Positions 43,761 through 52,693 of a stretch of 64,000 nt of DNA are shown piece after piece. Position 1 is the stretch's first letter. Every line of letters begins with the position of its first letter. Both the position numbers and the translations under genes were made by a program. The DNA comes from Ignavibacteriales bacterium (GTDB lineage Bacteria; Bacteroidota; Ignavibacteria; Ignavibacteriales; Ignavibacteriaceae), in contig JADJMD010000013.1 of the NCBI GenBank assembly GCA_016709765.1, positions 372,001 through 436,000 of the forward strand, written 5' to 3'. The notes under the pieces were generated by a model that worked only from the letters and a program-made list of their open reading frames with translations, made no database searches and was not told the origin of the DNA.

Positions 43761-45021
43761 TTTTATTCTCCAATTCATAAATGTTTTTCCCGATAATTTC
43801 CTCTAATTCAAACAACGAATTGTTGTAATTGAACAAAGCAGTTATATAATTTTCTCTTGCGTTTATCACCAGCTGTTTAACCTGCATATATTCCAAATAA
43901 GATAATTCACCTGCGTCATAGCTCTTTATTGCAGTTCTATAAACTTCCTCAGTTTGCGGAAGTATGTCATCATTATATGTTTTAATCTGCTGTTGATTAT
44001 TTATATAACTTGTGTAAGCATTTTTTAGTTTTAATCTTATTTCATTTTTTGTTTGTTGAAGTAAAGCCTCAGATATTGATTCATTTGCACTGGCTTCTTG
44101 TATTGCTCCTCGTTGGTCCATTATAAACCATAGAGGTACTGAAACTCCAAATGACGCACCATAAAACCCGTTATCCCCATCTCTGGATTGCTTGAAATAT
44201 GCAAAATTGAAATTTGGCAGTAATGATGACCACGCAAGTGTTTTTTCTACACCGGCAATCCCATTATTAAGCTTAGCTTCTTTTATCTGCGGATTTGTTT
44301 CTTCCGCTGTTTGATAAACTGTTTCTAAGCTAAAATTGTGTTCAGTATATATTAGAGAATCCGTTAGTAGTAAGGACGATGTTTTATTCTGATTTCCATA
44401 GCCAAGTACATAATTTAGTTCTGCTAAAGAGGTGTTTAGATTATTCTTCGCTATTTCAAGTTTATTTTTAGCTTCACTTAATTGCACTTTTGCTGTCAGT
44501 TCTTCAATATTAGTTCCTTCACCAACATTGTATCTTATTTGTGCTTTTTTATAAAAGTCATCACTGATGATCAGATTTTCTTCCGAATATTTTACTATGC
44601 TCTGATCTGCAAGTACTTTGAAGTATGCGCTTTTAATTTGTTTGACTAACTCGTATTTTTTTAATAAGAATTGCTCCAACGCAATCTCTTCTTCTTTGGA
44701 ATATTTATTTCCTTTTAGGAAGTAGTTAGTAGGAAATTCAAACGATTGTGATATTGCAAGAGTTCTTTCGCTGTAATTGCTTAAACTCGTGTTAACAGGT
44801 GCATATTCCAAGCTCAGCTCTAACTCAGGCTGTGGCAATGATATACCTTTCCAAAACCTTCCTTTAGCCGCATTGATATTCTCAGCTGATTGCAATATTT
44901 CAGGATTTTGTCTTACCCCAATCTCAATCGCTTCGTTAAGTGATAATTGATTTATTTCAGTTTGCCCGTTTAGCTTTGATATAAATAATGCTAATGCGGC
45001 AAGTATGAAATACTTGTTCAT
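43753..45021 (-). CDS. Outer-membrane efflux channel, TolC/CzcC-like
   Basis: A 422-residue TolC-family protein with a signal peptide and two repeats of long coiled helices (LSLNEAIEIGVRQNPEILQS near the N-terminus is the usual motif). Overlaps the adaptor gene. TTGGAG lies before the start. Third component of the metal efflux pump. Confidence 0.9.
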   Translation of the reverse strand: MNKYFILAALALFISKLNGQTEINQLSLNEAIEIGVRQNPEILQSAENINAAKGRFWKGISLPQPELELSLEYAPVNTSLSNYSERTLAISQSFEFPTNYFLKGNKYSKEEEIALEQFLLKKYELVKQIKSAYFKVLADQSIVKYSEENLIISDDFYKKAQIRYNVGEGTNIEELTAKVQLSEAKNKLEIAKNNLNTSLAELNYVLGYGNQNKTSSLLLTDSLIYTEHNFSLETVYQTAEETNPQIKEAKLNNGIAGVEKTLAWSSLLPNFNFAYFKQSRDGDNGFYGASFGVSVPLWFIMDQRGAIQEASANESISEALLQQTKNEIRLKLKNAYTSYINNQQQIKTYNDDILPQTEEVYRTAIKSYDAGELSYLEYMQVKQLVINARENYITALFNYNNSLFELEEIIGKNIYELENKND

Positions 45022-45091
45022 ATTTTCTCCAATTAAAATTTATTATTTAGTTTTTGTCCGGTAATCGGACTGACAGATTTTGAGGGAAAGG

Positions 45092-45430
45092 CTAAATCAG
45101 AAAAGTATTGTTATCCAGGTAAACTTTGTTTGTCTTATTTGTAAAGTGGGGATTATCAGTTTCTAAAAAGAATCTTAACGCTCTTTGATTTTCTACTTCA
45201 ACTATCTTTGGAATAAATACAAATTGTATTTTTAGTTTTGTCAATTCCGATGTATTTGTTTTTGAAGTCGGTGTTGTACTTCCATTCACAATAGTACAAT
45301 GATCGTGTGACGAGTGATTATCATCATCGTGGTTTAAGAAGCCTAATTCGGAGTGTAAAAATGAAAATACAAATACTGTTAGTACTGCTATTCCTATCAC
45401 TCTTTTGATTTTTTGAATTGTTCTATTCAT
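45092..45430 (-). CDS. Small His-rich membrane protein at the head of the metal efflux operon
   Basis: A 112-residue protein with one N-terminal helix (about residues 10-28) and an exposed metal-binding-like stretch, HDDDNHSSHDHC. Comparable small His-rich proteins head metal-efflux operons in Bacteroidota. ATG at 45430 with GGGGTG before it; TATATTTG a few bases upstream matches TAnnTTTG with TTG 20 bases before, so the transcript might be almost leaderless. Confidence 0.65.
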   Translation of the reverse strand: MNRTIQKIKRVIGIAVLTVFVFSFLHSELGFLNHDDDNHSSHDHCTIVNGSTTPTSKTNTSELTKLKIQFVFIPKIVEVENQRALRFFLETDNPHFTNKTNKVYLDNNTFLI

Positions 45431-45538
45431 ACACCCCAAATATAAACTATTGCCTCTTCGCAATCAATGAAATGTTTTACATCGTGCTTTTTAGCACCGG
45501 ATAGTGCTATGATTTAGCATTATTAAAGTATACATCTT

Positions 45539-45595
45539 ATGACAAGGAAATTCCACTCTCGTATGTTGCTATAGCTTGCCCATATTCCTTGTCAT
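45539..45595. repeat. Inverted repeat with a 35-base loop
   Basis: ATGACAAGGAA and TTCCTTGTCAT are perfect 11-base arms around 35 bases. It lies in the gap between the metal efflux operon and the replication module. It may be a structured RNA or a protein site; nothing else is known. Confidence 0.4.
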
Positions 45596-45646
45596 CTGTC
45601 TTCATTATTTAATAAAATTTGAATTTGGGGGGGGCAACCCCCCTTT

Positions 45647-46075
45647 TTAATTCACTAAAATATTTCCAAGCAAAACATTCAAGCGATCAGTAAGTAACTC
45701 AAACTCCTGATTGATTTCATTCTTTTCACGAAGAGATTCTTCATCTATTTTTATTTCAAGCTGAATATATCTCTTTGTCAGCCTCATACTTTCCATTTTT
45801 ATATCATAGAATTCTTCGTATAAATTATCAGGAATCAACGGAAGTTGAGATAGTTCATAAGCATATTCTCCAATGGTGATATTTGTCCGGTCGAATAATT
45901 TATTAGGGATTTCAAATCCATAGATAAGTTCAAGTTCTGATAGAGACATTACAAAATCTATCTCATCCAGATCCGTATCAAGGAGATCAGATAGGACAAC
46001 ATCAGGACTATAATGTTTTCTACTTCTGGATTTTGAATCAAGTAGTGTTGCTAGGGTGTATATATATTTTAACAT
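45647..46075 (-). CDS. Helical protein of the element, unknown
   Basis: A 142-residue protein with an acidic helical middle (LSDLLDTDLDEIDFVMSLSELE) and a coiled-coil C-terminus. The middle recalls acyl-carrier-like helices (DLDEIDFVMSLSELE) but lacks the DSL serine. AAAGGAG precedes the ATG at 46075. It is the last gene of a set of four small minus-strand genes. No family recognised. Confidence 0.6.
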   Translation of the reverse strand: MLKYIYTLATLLDSKSRSRKHYSPDVVLSDLLDTDLDEIDFVMSLSELELIYGFEIPNKLFDRTNITIGEYAYELSQLPLIPDNLYEEFYDIKMESMRLTKRYIQLEIKIDEESLREKNEINQEFELLTDRLNVLLGNILVN

Positions 46076-46076
46076 A

Positions 46077-46352
46077 TCACTCCTTTCCATAAAACGAAGT
46101 TATATCAAACCAGTATGTTCGCTTTTGCCCATTTCGTAACTTAATCTTTAGTATATCATAAAATTTTTTTCTGTAAACTGCCATTATCTGTTCATTTAAT
46201 CTCCATTCAACATTTTGTTTACCGTAAATAGATTCCAGGTATTCATATTCTGCATCAACTCCTTCTGAATGAGATTTTGTGTTTTGATTTACAATAGCTT
46301 TTTCTGGACTTGAGCCATCGCTATCGGTTATTTTTATTTTATTAAAAACCAT
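46077..46352 (-). CDS. Small element protein, unknown
   Basis: A 91-residue protein with AGAGGAG before the start. It has a mixed charged first half and a basic second half (MAVYRKKFYDILKIKLRNGQ). A short sheet-forming end (YWFDITSFYG) closes it. Its stop is one base before the next gene's ATG. Not recognised. Confidence 0.55.
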   Translation of the reverse strand: MVFNKIKITDSDGSSPEKAIVNQNTKSHSEGVDAEYEYLESIYGKQNVEWRLNEQIMAVYRKKFYDILKIKLRNGQKRTYWFDITSFYGKE

Positions 46353-46353
46353 T

Positions 46354-46590
46354 TTATTCTCCTCTGCTTAATTTTTTCATTAAATTATTGTTTTCGTAGT
46401 CTTGAATTTGCTGCTGTTTTGCAAGCTGCTTTTCAATTGCTTTCTTGAGCAAATCTTCTCTAGTTATTTTTATGTTATAAGATAAATTGCTCAGCTCTTT
46501 TTGTTCTGCTGCAGACAGGTTCTTGTATTTCTTGTTAAAGAACTTTCCACTCTGGCTTATTAAATTATTTAATTCTCTATATGATGACAT
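46354..46590 (-). CDS. Small helical protein of the element, unknown
   Basis: A 78-residue charged helical protein (MSSYRELNNLISQSGKFFNK, then coiled-coil sequence). The ATG at 46590 is chosen because AATAAGGAG stands before it; a longer frame upstream reads through the TGTACA repeat array and is unlikely. It may be a regulator or structural protein. Confidence 0.55.
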   Translation of the reverse strand: MSSYRELNNLISQSGKFFNKKYKNLSAAEQKELSNLSYNIKITREDLLKKAIEKQLAKQQQIQDYENNNLMKKLSRGE

Positions 46591-46615
46591 ATTTTTCTCC
46601 TTATTAAATTTTGGC

Positions 46616-46648
46616 TGTACAGGTTGTACACTGTGTACACGTCGTACA
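46616..46648. repeat. Four-copy TGTACA array with 9-bp period
   Basis: TGTACA at 46616, 46625, 46634 and CGTACA at 46643, each separated by three bases. The array lies just upstream of the 78-residue protein gene. A three-copy array with the same 9-bp period is at 50887-50910. It looks like a multi-dimer operator. Confidence 0.65.
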
Positions 46649-46784
46649 GCCGGTTTTTTGTATATGTTAGATTGGGGTCGTTGTGTTGTTGTGTAACAAG
46701 CACGGGTGCGTAGGTTGTGCACTTGCACGCCCTGCAGTGTTGTGTAGTGTTGAATAGCATAAACAACATACACGCCCCATCTAA

Positions 46785-47057
46785 TTACTTACTACATACG
46801 TGAAATAATATTGTTGTATCTATATAGAGTTTATCTACAACCTTACCATTCTTAATAAATAAGTACGCAGTTGTTATATTAAAGCGTTTAGAATTTATTT
46901 CAACATCTTCCATTGTATAATCATCGTACTCATAATATTGAACGAGATATTCCATTATTTTAGATAAATAAATTCTACCTTCTATGTGATCCTTAGGGCC
47001 TGATAAAATCATACTTGTTTCTATTGTCTTACCATCCCCACCATTTAAGTAAACCAT
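46785..47057 (-). CDS. Small element protein, unknown
   Basis: A 90-residue protein with GGAGGAA before the ATG at 47057. Predicted alpha/beta (YLNGGDGKTIETSMILSG; FNITTAYLFIKNGKVVDKLY). No motif recognised. It is followed on the minus strand by the TGTACA array. Confidence 0.5.
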   Translation of the reverse strand: MVYLNGGDGKTIETSMILSGPKDHIEGRIYLSKIMEYLVQYYEYDDYTMEDVEINSKRFNITTAYLFIKNGKVVDKLYIDTTILFHVCSK

Positions 47058-47237
47058 AATTTCCTCCATTATTTGTTGCGTAACCTAAACAACCCGTGGG
47101 TTGTGTTGGTTGTTTAATTGAGCTACAGTTGCGTAACCATAGCACCTACTCCTACGGGGGTAGGTTTTTATTATTTTATTTACTGTTCTTCGATGCCTAC
47201 CTGGGTAGTTATAACATCACTTACCCTTTTATCAATT

Positions 47238-47510
47238 CTATCTATGGATTTTTCCATAGATGCGGGCATAGATGATTTAATTATTTCTTTTGATTTCATT
47301 CTAAATTCGCACATTACCATAGATACCATAGATGGCAGACTTAATTCAACTACAGCTGTAGAATATTTTTTTATTTATAAAATATTTTTTGTTTGTAGTA
47401 TTTTATCTCTGCCCATCCCTGCCATCTATGGAAATCCTTTCATTTTAATTCATTTTCAACATATTCGCGATAATTTTTATCCCTGCCCATCCCTGCCCCA
47501 TCCCTGCCCA
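47238..47510. repeat. Iteron-like repeat region next to the primase gene, possible origin
   Basis: CATAGAT or its complement occurs at least six times (47240-47248, 47253-47261, 47267-47273, 47317-47324, 47326-47333, 47424-47431), the first two forming the palindrome ATCTATGGA-TTTT-TCCATAGAT. ATCCCTGCCC occurs three times in tandem (47479-47509) and once at 47414. The repeats end five bases before the primase-helicase gene. Also in the 47058-47514 gap are a nested inverted repeat AAACAACC...GGTTGTTT (47089-47116), a hairpin near 47145-47168, and a minus-strand frame of 49 codons (47180-47329) that may be only a by-product of the repeats. Confidence 0.5.
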
Positions 47511-47514
47511 ACTT

Positions 47515-50145
47515 TCACCATTGATAGTAATGGCTATCATCCCTTTTATCTCTATAAGAAACTATCCCGTATAACTTGAGTTTCTTTCCTAGATCAACCA
47601 GAGAAGCATAATTCTGATCATAAATGTTTTTATACAATTCCAATGCTCTGGATTTTAATATTCTACTTTCCTTAACATCTTTTTCTTCTAGCGACTTAGG
47701 TGTTCCAAATATATCTTTACGGATATTTTCATTAAACCAATCCACATCCACTTTCTTCAGATGATAAGCAAATTCTTCGTACCTATTCATTCCCACACTT
47801 ACTAAAGCTTTCTTATCATCATTATCAATAACAGTTTTTGCCAATTGAGCATCATATTTATAATTCATTAAGAATTGAGCAAATTTTGGCAGCTCTTTTT
47901 TTAAGTCTTCTATAAAAGCTTCAGGGTTTTTATTAAACCATTCATAGTTACGAAGTACACCTGCAGCAGTAACTATATTTAACCTTCTATCTTTATCTTC
48001 AACAAATACCGGAATTTTTTCATTACTAAAGAAGATGCAGTTAACATAATTAGTTATCGTAAAGTTTTTAACATTCTTTTCATTTATCGTTACTTCATCT
48101 TCAGTAATAATTGTTTTAATAGTGGACTTAACTGAATTACGAGTGTTATTATCGTGAGCTATTTCATTAAAGGCTATTAGTATTGCATTCTGTAACCAGG
48201 GATTAAACTCACTGGCTAACTGTGAGTCATTTACCATCGCAACCTGTTTACTACCAAACAATGGTTTTAGTATGTATGAAAGCATAAGGTTTTTTCCTGC
48301 ACCTTGATCACTCTTAAACACCCAGGCTGTTTGCTGTTTCATCCTTGTCTGTAATATTCCAGCAAGCCAGTTCAGAAAACGTTTACGCTCTTTATACTTT
48401 GGAATTAAATTGATGAGTAAGCGATAAATGTGCGGAAATTCTTTTACCGGGTTAAGAAATTCTTCAGTCTTGTTCAGCTTCATATATTCTGTTGGTGTGA
48501 AAAAGTTGAACATCTCTTTTTCTAAATCATATCTTTCATTAAAAGTAACATCAAAATCTGCTTTTAATGCTGGAAAGATTTCAGGGGTGCGTTGTTGTGC
48601 ACTCAATAAAATATTAGATAAGATATCCTTAGTAACACCCAAATGCACTGAATCTGCTGTTTTATCAAAGTAAGCATATGAGCTGGTGTTTTTTTCTATG
48701 AATGGAAAATACCTTTGATCAGCACTATCACTTGAGCTAGTAATCTTCTTAAAATCTTTTAAGTTCTTTTCTTCTTTAACTGATTTAATCAAATCATTTA
48801 CATCAGACTTTGCTATGTTAAAGTTTTTTATGAAGATATTTTTGATGTCAGCTAAATCTTCAGGATCTTTCACAATCAAACTAAGCTCTAATAATTTGTT
48901 CTTAGCCTCTTCTCTTTGTATGGGATCTTTAATCACATCAGCATCTGCATATCTAGTGCATAACCAACGCAAGCCCTTTTCACACTCTTTTAATAAATTC
49001 TTGAATTCTTTTATTCCATTGGCTCTGATATATTCATCAGGATCTTTATGTGGTTTTAATTTTTCTGGATTTAGTATAAAAGGAACGATATCAGATTTTT
49101 CAAGCAATAACTTAATAGCCTCTTCGGTATTAACTGGACCAACACCATCATTATCTAAAGCAAGTATAACATTCTTTACTTTTTTAGCCACTAGCCCTGC
49201 AATATGAGTTTGACTTAATATACCTTGACCTAATGCAACGATATTATCTAACCCAGCTTTTATTAAATAAGCTGCATCTGGATAACCTTCAACGATAAGA
49301 ACTGTATCTTGTTTATGAATTTTATCTAAATTAAAAAGATCCTTTTTTGATATACCGGTTGTACTATCATATCTAGATAGAATTTGTTTACCATCGCTAC
49401 CTAACTTAGGAGTTTTATCCATATTAAAGATTGGTTCACCTAATGGTTTACTTGATCTCTTTATAAAACCAGTTATCATTCCTTTTCTATCTCTATATGG
49501 TATTGCGATATCATAGATATCACCGTTGTGACCATTTAGTGATAAAGAATTAATTAGGTTATATGCATCTGGAAAAATTATTTTTAGATGATCACGAATA
49601 TTTGGTACGCTTGTCCATCCACAGAATTCAGTTTCTTTTAAAATATCTTTATCATACTTGCGTTCATTAATTAAATACTCTAAAGCATGACGTCCTTCTA
49701 GTTCAAATAGTTTTTCATGTAAGTAAGTATAAACTTCTTCATATAATTCACTATAAGCTCTATCACGTTCTCTTTGTATAATTTCTTCTGGACTAGGAGG
49801 AGTAAAATCTTTACCTTTAGGTACAGGCCCTAAATTAAATTCAGTAGCTAACCATTCTAAGGCTGGTATAAAATCTATCTTCTTAGCAGCCTTTATTAGT
49901 TCAATGTAGTCACCGCCTGCATTACAGTTGAAGCAGTGCCAATAGTTATTTTTTGTATTTATAGAAAAGCATCTACCATTTGTAGATGTATGGCCGGAGG
50001 GACAATTACCCTGTAATGAGTAACCGGTCTTTGTTAGATTTAATTTTAATTTACCAGCAATTTGTTCTGCCGGTATTGCATTGATTTTACTTTTTAGTTC
50101 ATCAATTGTTTTATTGCTTTGTGGTACCTTTGAATTGTTGTACAT
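47515..50145 (-). CDS. Primase-helicase of the mobile element
   Basis: An 876-residue replication protein in three parts. A CHC2-type zinc finger (about residues 48-80, CPSGHTS...WHCFNCNAGGD) is followed by a TOPRIM primase domain (about 285-345, VLIVEGYPDAAYLI and ILALDNDG). The C-terminal SF3/DUF5906-like helicase has Walker A DQGAGKNLML (about residue 625) and downstream sensor motifs. It would start and unwind DNA at the element's origin; repeats directly downstream of the gene fit that. Its start overlaps the DUF5659 gene by 35 bases. Confidence 0.9.
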   Translation of the reverse strand: MYNNSKVPQSNKTIDELKSKINAIPAEQIAGKLKLNLTKTGYSLQGNCPSGHTSTNGRCFSINTKNNYWHCFNCNAGGDYIELIKAAKKIDFIPALEWLATEFNLGPVPKGKDFTPPSPEEIIQRERDRAYSELYEEVYTYLHEKLFELEGRHALEYLINERKYDKDILKETEFCGWTSVPNIRDHLKIIFPDAYNLINSLSLNGHNGDIYDIAIPYRDRKGMITGFIKRSSKPLGEPIFNMDKTPKLGSDGKQILSRYDSTTGISKKDLFNLDKIHKQDTVLIVEGYPDAAYLIKAGLDNIVALGQGILSQTHIAGLVAKKVKNVILALDNDGVGPVNTEEAIKLLLEKSDIVPFILNPEKLKPHKDPDEYIRANGIKEFKNLLKECEKGLRWLCTRYADADVIKDPIQREEAKNKLLELSLIVKDPEDLADIKNIFIKNFNIAKSDVNDLIKSVKEEKNLKDFKKITSSSDSADQRYFPFIEKNTSSYAYFDKTADSVHLGVTKDILSNILLSAQQRTPEIFPALKADFDVTFNERYDLEKEMFNFFTPTEYMKLNKTEEFLNPVKEFPHIYRLLINLIPKYKERKRFLNWLAGILQTRMKQQTAWVFKSDQGAGKNLMLSYILKPLFGSKQVAMVNDSQLASEFNPWLQNAILIAFNEIAHDNNTRNSVKSTIKTIITEDEVTINEKNVKNFTITNYVNCIFFSNEKIPVFVEDKDRRLNIVTAAGVLRNYEWFNKNPEAFIEDLKKELPKFAQFLMNYKYDAQLAKTVIDNDDKKALVSVGMNRYEEFAYHLKKVDVDWFNENIRKDIFGTPKSLEEKDVKESRILKSRALELYKNIYDQNYASLVDLGKKLKLYGIVSYRDKRDDSHYYQW

Positions 50146-50410
50146 AATTATTTAATCCTGAATTTGCATTTATTTTATCATTTGAGTGCAGAACACTCTT
50201 AAGTGTCCTAAGCGCATTACCAAAACCTATAGGTTCGATCAACGCTTCCATTGAATAATATTTTTGTAATGATACTTTTATAGATCCATTATCTTCAAAA
50301 GTAAACATCGTTACACCGTTAGTTCTTGGATGATCAATCAGCTTGTATCCTTTATATAAAAGATATCCGGCTAGATTGAAATCCTTAGTTATATAGTTTT
50401 CGTTATTCAT
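50111..50410 (-). CDS. DUF5659-like small protein
   Basis: A 99-residue protein with FNLAGYLLYKGYKLIDHPR, VTMFTFEDNG and an Arg-Leu end (GNALRTLKSVL), the layout of DUF5659 proteins found in phages and plasmids. Starts eight bases inside the RHH gene end and overlaps the primase start. Probably a replication accessory protein. Confidence 0.65.
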   Translation of the reverse strand: MNNENYITKDFNLAGYLLYKGYKLIDHPRTNGVTMFTFEDNGSIKVSLQKYYSMEALIEPIGFGNALRTLKSVLHSNDKINANSGLNNYVQQFKGTTKQ

Positions 50411-50597
50411 TTTTAGATTCCTCTATTTCTTGTTCTTTCTTCTTTATGTATGTGTATAGAATGGCTTTGATTAGTGCGTGGAATGACATATCCAGCTTAT
50501 GAGCAGACTCATACAATTCCCGTTTCCAATCTTCATCTACCGTAACAGTAAATTGAGTTAGTTCACGTTTTGGCCGCTCAGGTTTTATTAGTTCCAT
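50403..50597 (-). CDS. Ribbon-helix-helix DNA-binding protein
   Basis: A 64-residue RHH protein: a strand (RELTQFTVTVDEDW) and two helices (KRELYESAHKLDMSFHALIK and following). GGAGGAA precedes the ATG at 50597. RHH dimers bind tandem short repeats, so this protein is a candidate binder of the 9-bp-period TGTACA arrays nearby. It heads the operon with the primase-helicase. Confidence 0.75.
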   Translation of the reverse strand: MELIKPERPKRELTQFTVTVDEDWKRELYESAHKLDMSFHALIKAILYTYIKKKEQEIEESKNE

Positions 50598-50644
50598 TAA
50601 ATTTTCCTCCAATTTAGTTGATGGCTTAAGTACCATCTAAGTTC

Positions 50645-50749
50645 AATATCGATTATATGATATTAATAGTCAAGTTTTTTTATCGCAACTTCGAAGTCTA
50701 TAAAACTTCATCTATGATTAAGTATAATTGGTTTGGATCATGAAGTCAA
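50645..50749 (-). promoter_or_regulatory. Tandem promoters of the RHH-primase operon
   Basis: Minus strand: TTGACT (50744-50749), 17 bases, TATACT (50721-50726), and a second TTGACT (50668-50673), 17 bases, GATATT (50645-50650). Each -35 box follows an A-rich tract in a 16-base direct repeat. A palindrome GATGG...CCATC lies between the second promoter and the gene. Confidence 0.6.
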
Positions 50750-50886
50750 GTTTTTTTTATTAAAATTATTACGATGAGTAAAACCCATCTATTTTTAATA
50801 TAACCGGCATTGGTTAAGGAGTCAGATCAAAAATATTCTTTTGCTATAATTTATAAGGGCATTATTGTTGTGCTGCTAAAAAATGA

Positions 50887-50910
50887 TGTACAGCGTGTAC
50901 ATCGTGTACA
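50887..50910. repeat. Three-copy TGTACA array with 9-bp period
   Basis: TGTACA at 50887, 50896 and 50905, each separated by three bases, 39 bases before the divergent regulator gene. Matches the four-copy array at 46616-46648. Confidence 0.65.
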
Positions 50911-50948
50911 TCGAATTTATTAGATTAGCACATCAACTAAGGAATTTT

Positions 50949-52556
50949 ATGATATTAATAATTGATCCTGCTTTTGAAGTATTTAACTCACTATCACAGG
51001 CAAATATATTTTCCAGACTAAGTGAGATTGTTCAAGCGCTAAAAAAGATTGATGTTGAAGAACTTAATGGAATAAAAGCTATAAACCTGATATCCAAAAA
51101 GAAGACAAACTTATTTAATAAAGTAAGAGAAGAAATTTTAGGGAATGTATCATTCTTTGGACCCAAGAGATCAACAAACCATCTTAAAAAACTTTTTATT
51201 AAAGCTCAATTAATTTCAGATCTAACCCAAATAAATTCAAATGAGAAATCTAAATTTATTTTTATATATCCTTTTATATCCAGTAATCTATTGGATCATA
51301 TTAAAACTCAGAAATATTTTGAGGGATACATTAGCTATAGAGATTTTATTTTTATTGATTCCAATTCAAGAACAGAAAAAATTCAGGATGTAAATAAGTT
51401 TATTGAATTATTCGACCAAACAAATCAAATTAACGATCAATCAAAAAAAGTCAATTTGAAAAAAGAAGCTGTGCCTGGATTATTAGAAATTCTTTTCCCA
51501 AGCCTGCATAAAAATATTCCTTCTTACAGTAATAATTCTATAAATATTATTGTATCTGATTCCAGGATAATAGCAGAAGAGGCTATAAGATTATTACTTA
51601 AGTACAATTACCAGGATTATAGTATTATTGATTTATCTGAAAGTGAAAATGAAATTCCTTTAACAGCAAATAAGAATTGTATTTTCTTTAACACCGATTC
51701 ACTGCCGCTACAAAGGCAAAATGAATTATTGAACAAATTGGCTTCATTTAAAGATGATGAATTAATTAAGAAAATATTCCATTATAAAAATGCTGAAAAT
51801 ATTTTACCAAGAATTAAAGGCAATGGTAACTTAATTGATCTTTCTATCATTGATATTACTCCGGAACAGTTATCGCAATGCTTCGTATCAATGCTCGTGC
51901 AAAAAAACAAATTACTTTATGGTACCAAAAATGCTAAATTCTTTAAGGACTTAAGTAAATTCGTATATAGCTACAACTCAGTAGATGTTATGGATCGTTG
52001 CATAAATGCATTAACACCACTAAACTCCTCAGATATATTATTACTTCCAGAATTCTGGTATGAGTTTAATCGTAAGTACACGTTGGTCACAAAAGAAAAC
52101 ACAGACAAACAGCAAATTAAAAACGATATAGAAAAATATTTTATAAAATATCGCGGCAACTATTGGGAAGTAAATTTTAATTATGAGGGCGGTCCAATAC
52201 TTCTAGCTAATTCCGTTGGTATGTATTACTTGGCTGCACTAATGGCACAACCAAATACTCCCGTAGATTATAAAGATCTCACAAAAAAATATGCTAAGAA
52301 AAAAGAATATGATTCACCAGAGCGTGGTGCTCAGAGCATTATCAATGCAATAGAAGGTTGCAAAATATCTATAGCTGACGTTGAATCTTCTTTGTCAATT
52401 AAAAATAAGTTTTCTTCCTACTTAAACAAATCAAAATTCTCTAAAGATAAGATTAACTCTTCCAAAACATATACTGTAATTTTTATTCCAGCAACTGATA
52501 ACAAAATTAAATGGTTCATACCCATCGTACCTGCAAAATCTATTCTATATAGCTAA
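50949..52556 (+). CDS. Large regulator-like protein with degenerate AAA and winged-helix parts
   Basis: A 535-residue protein. The middle (about residues 195-335) resembles the sigma-54-activator AAA domain in its later motifs (IFFNTDSLPLQRQNELLNKL), but no Walker A is visible, so it is likely inactive as an ATPase. The C-terminal 80 residues (WEVNFNYEGGPILLANSVGM...) look like a winged-helix effector domain found in bacterial regulators. AAGGAATTTT precedes the ATG at 50949; an earlier ATG would read through the TGTACA array. It is transcribed away from the RHH-primase operon. The assignment is tentative. Confidence 0.5.
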   Translation: MILIIDPAFEVFNSLSQANIFSRLSEIVQALKKIDVEELNGIKAINLISKKKTNLFNKVREEILGNVSFFGPKRSTNHLKKLFIKAQLISDLTQINSNEKSKFIFIYPFISSNLLDHIKTQKYFEGYISYRDFIFIDSNSRTEKIQDVNKFIELFDQTNQINDQSKKVNLKKEAVPGLLEILFPSLHKNIPSYSNNSINIIVSDSRIIAEEAIRLLLKYNYQDYSIIDLSESENEIPLTANKNCIFFNTDSLPLQRQNELLNKLASFKDDELIKKIFHYKNAENILPRIKGNGNLIDLSIIDITPEQLSQCFVSMLVQKNKLLYGTKNAKFFKDLSKFVYSYNSVDVMDRCINALTPLNSSDILLLPEFWYEFNRKYTLVTKENTDKQQIKNDIEKYFIKYRGNYWEVNFNYEGGPILLANSVGMYYLAALMAQPNTPVDYKDLTKKYAKKKEYDSPERGAQSIINAIEGCKISIADVESSLSIKNKFSSYLNKSKFSKDKINSSKTYTVIFIPATDNKIKWFIPIVPAKSILYS

Positions 52557-52693
52557 TCAAACTAGCGTCTGTCCATTCATTTAACTTAGAAGGTAGCTAA
52601 CAAATACTTTCCAAGTGTTAAACACTCTTCTGTTTTAGACAATAACCAAGCATATTTCGGGCGTACAAAATATGTACAGAAAGTCAAATAAAT

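Noticed and set aside
45627..45643. G8-CAA-C6 hairpin with T-run
   Set aside because: Neighbouring genes on both sides are on the minus strand but the T-run is on the plus strand, so a terminator role is not clear.
47180..47329. Minus-strand 49-codon frame in the repeat region
   Set aside because: It overlaps the CATAGAT repeats and lacks a good ribosome site; noted inside the repeat entry only.
47118..47579. Plus-strand reading frame of about 150 codons opposite the repeat region
   Set aside because: It runs through the iteron repeats and into the 3' end of the primase gene, has no ribosome site and a hydrophobic, low-complexity translation.
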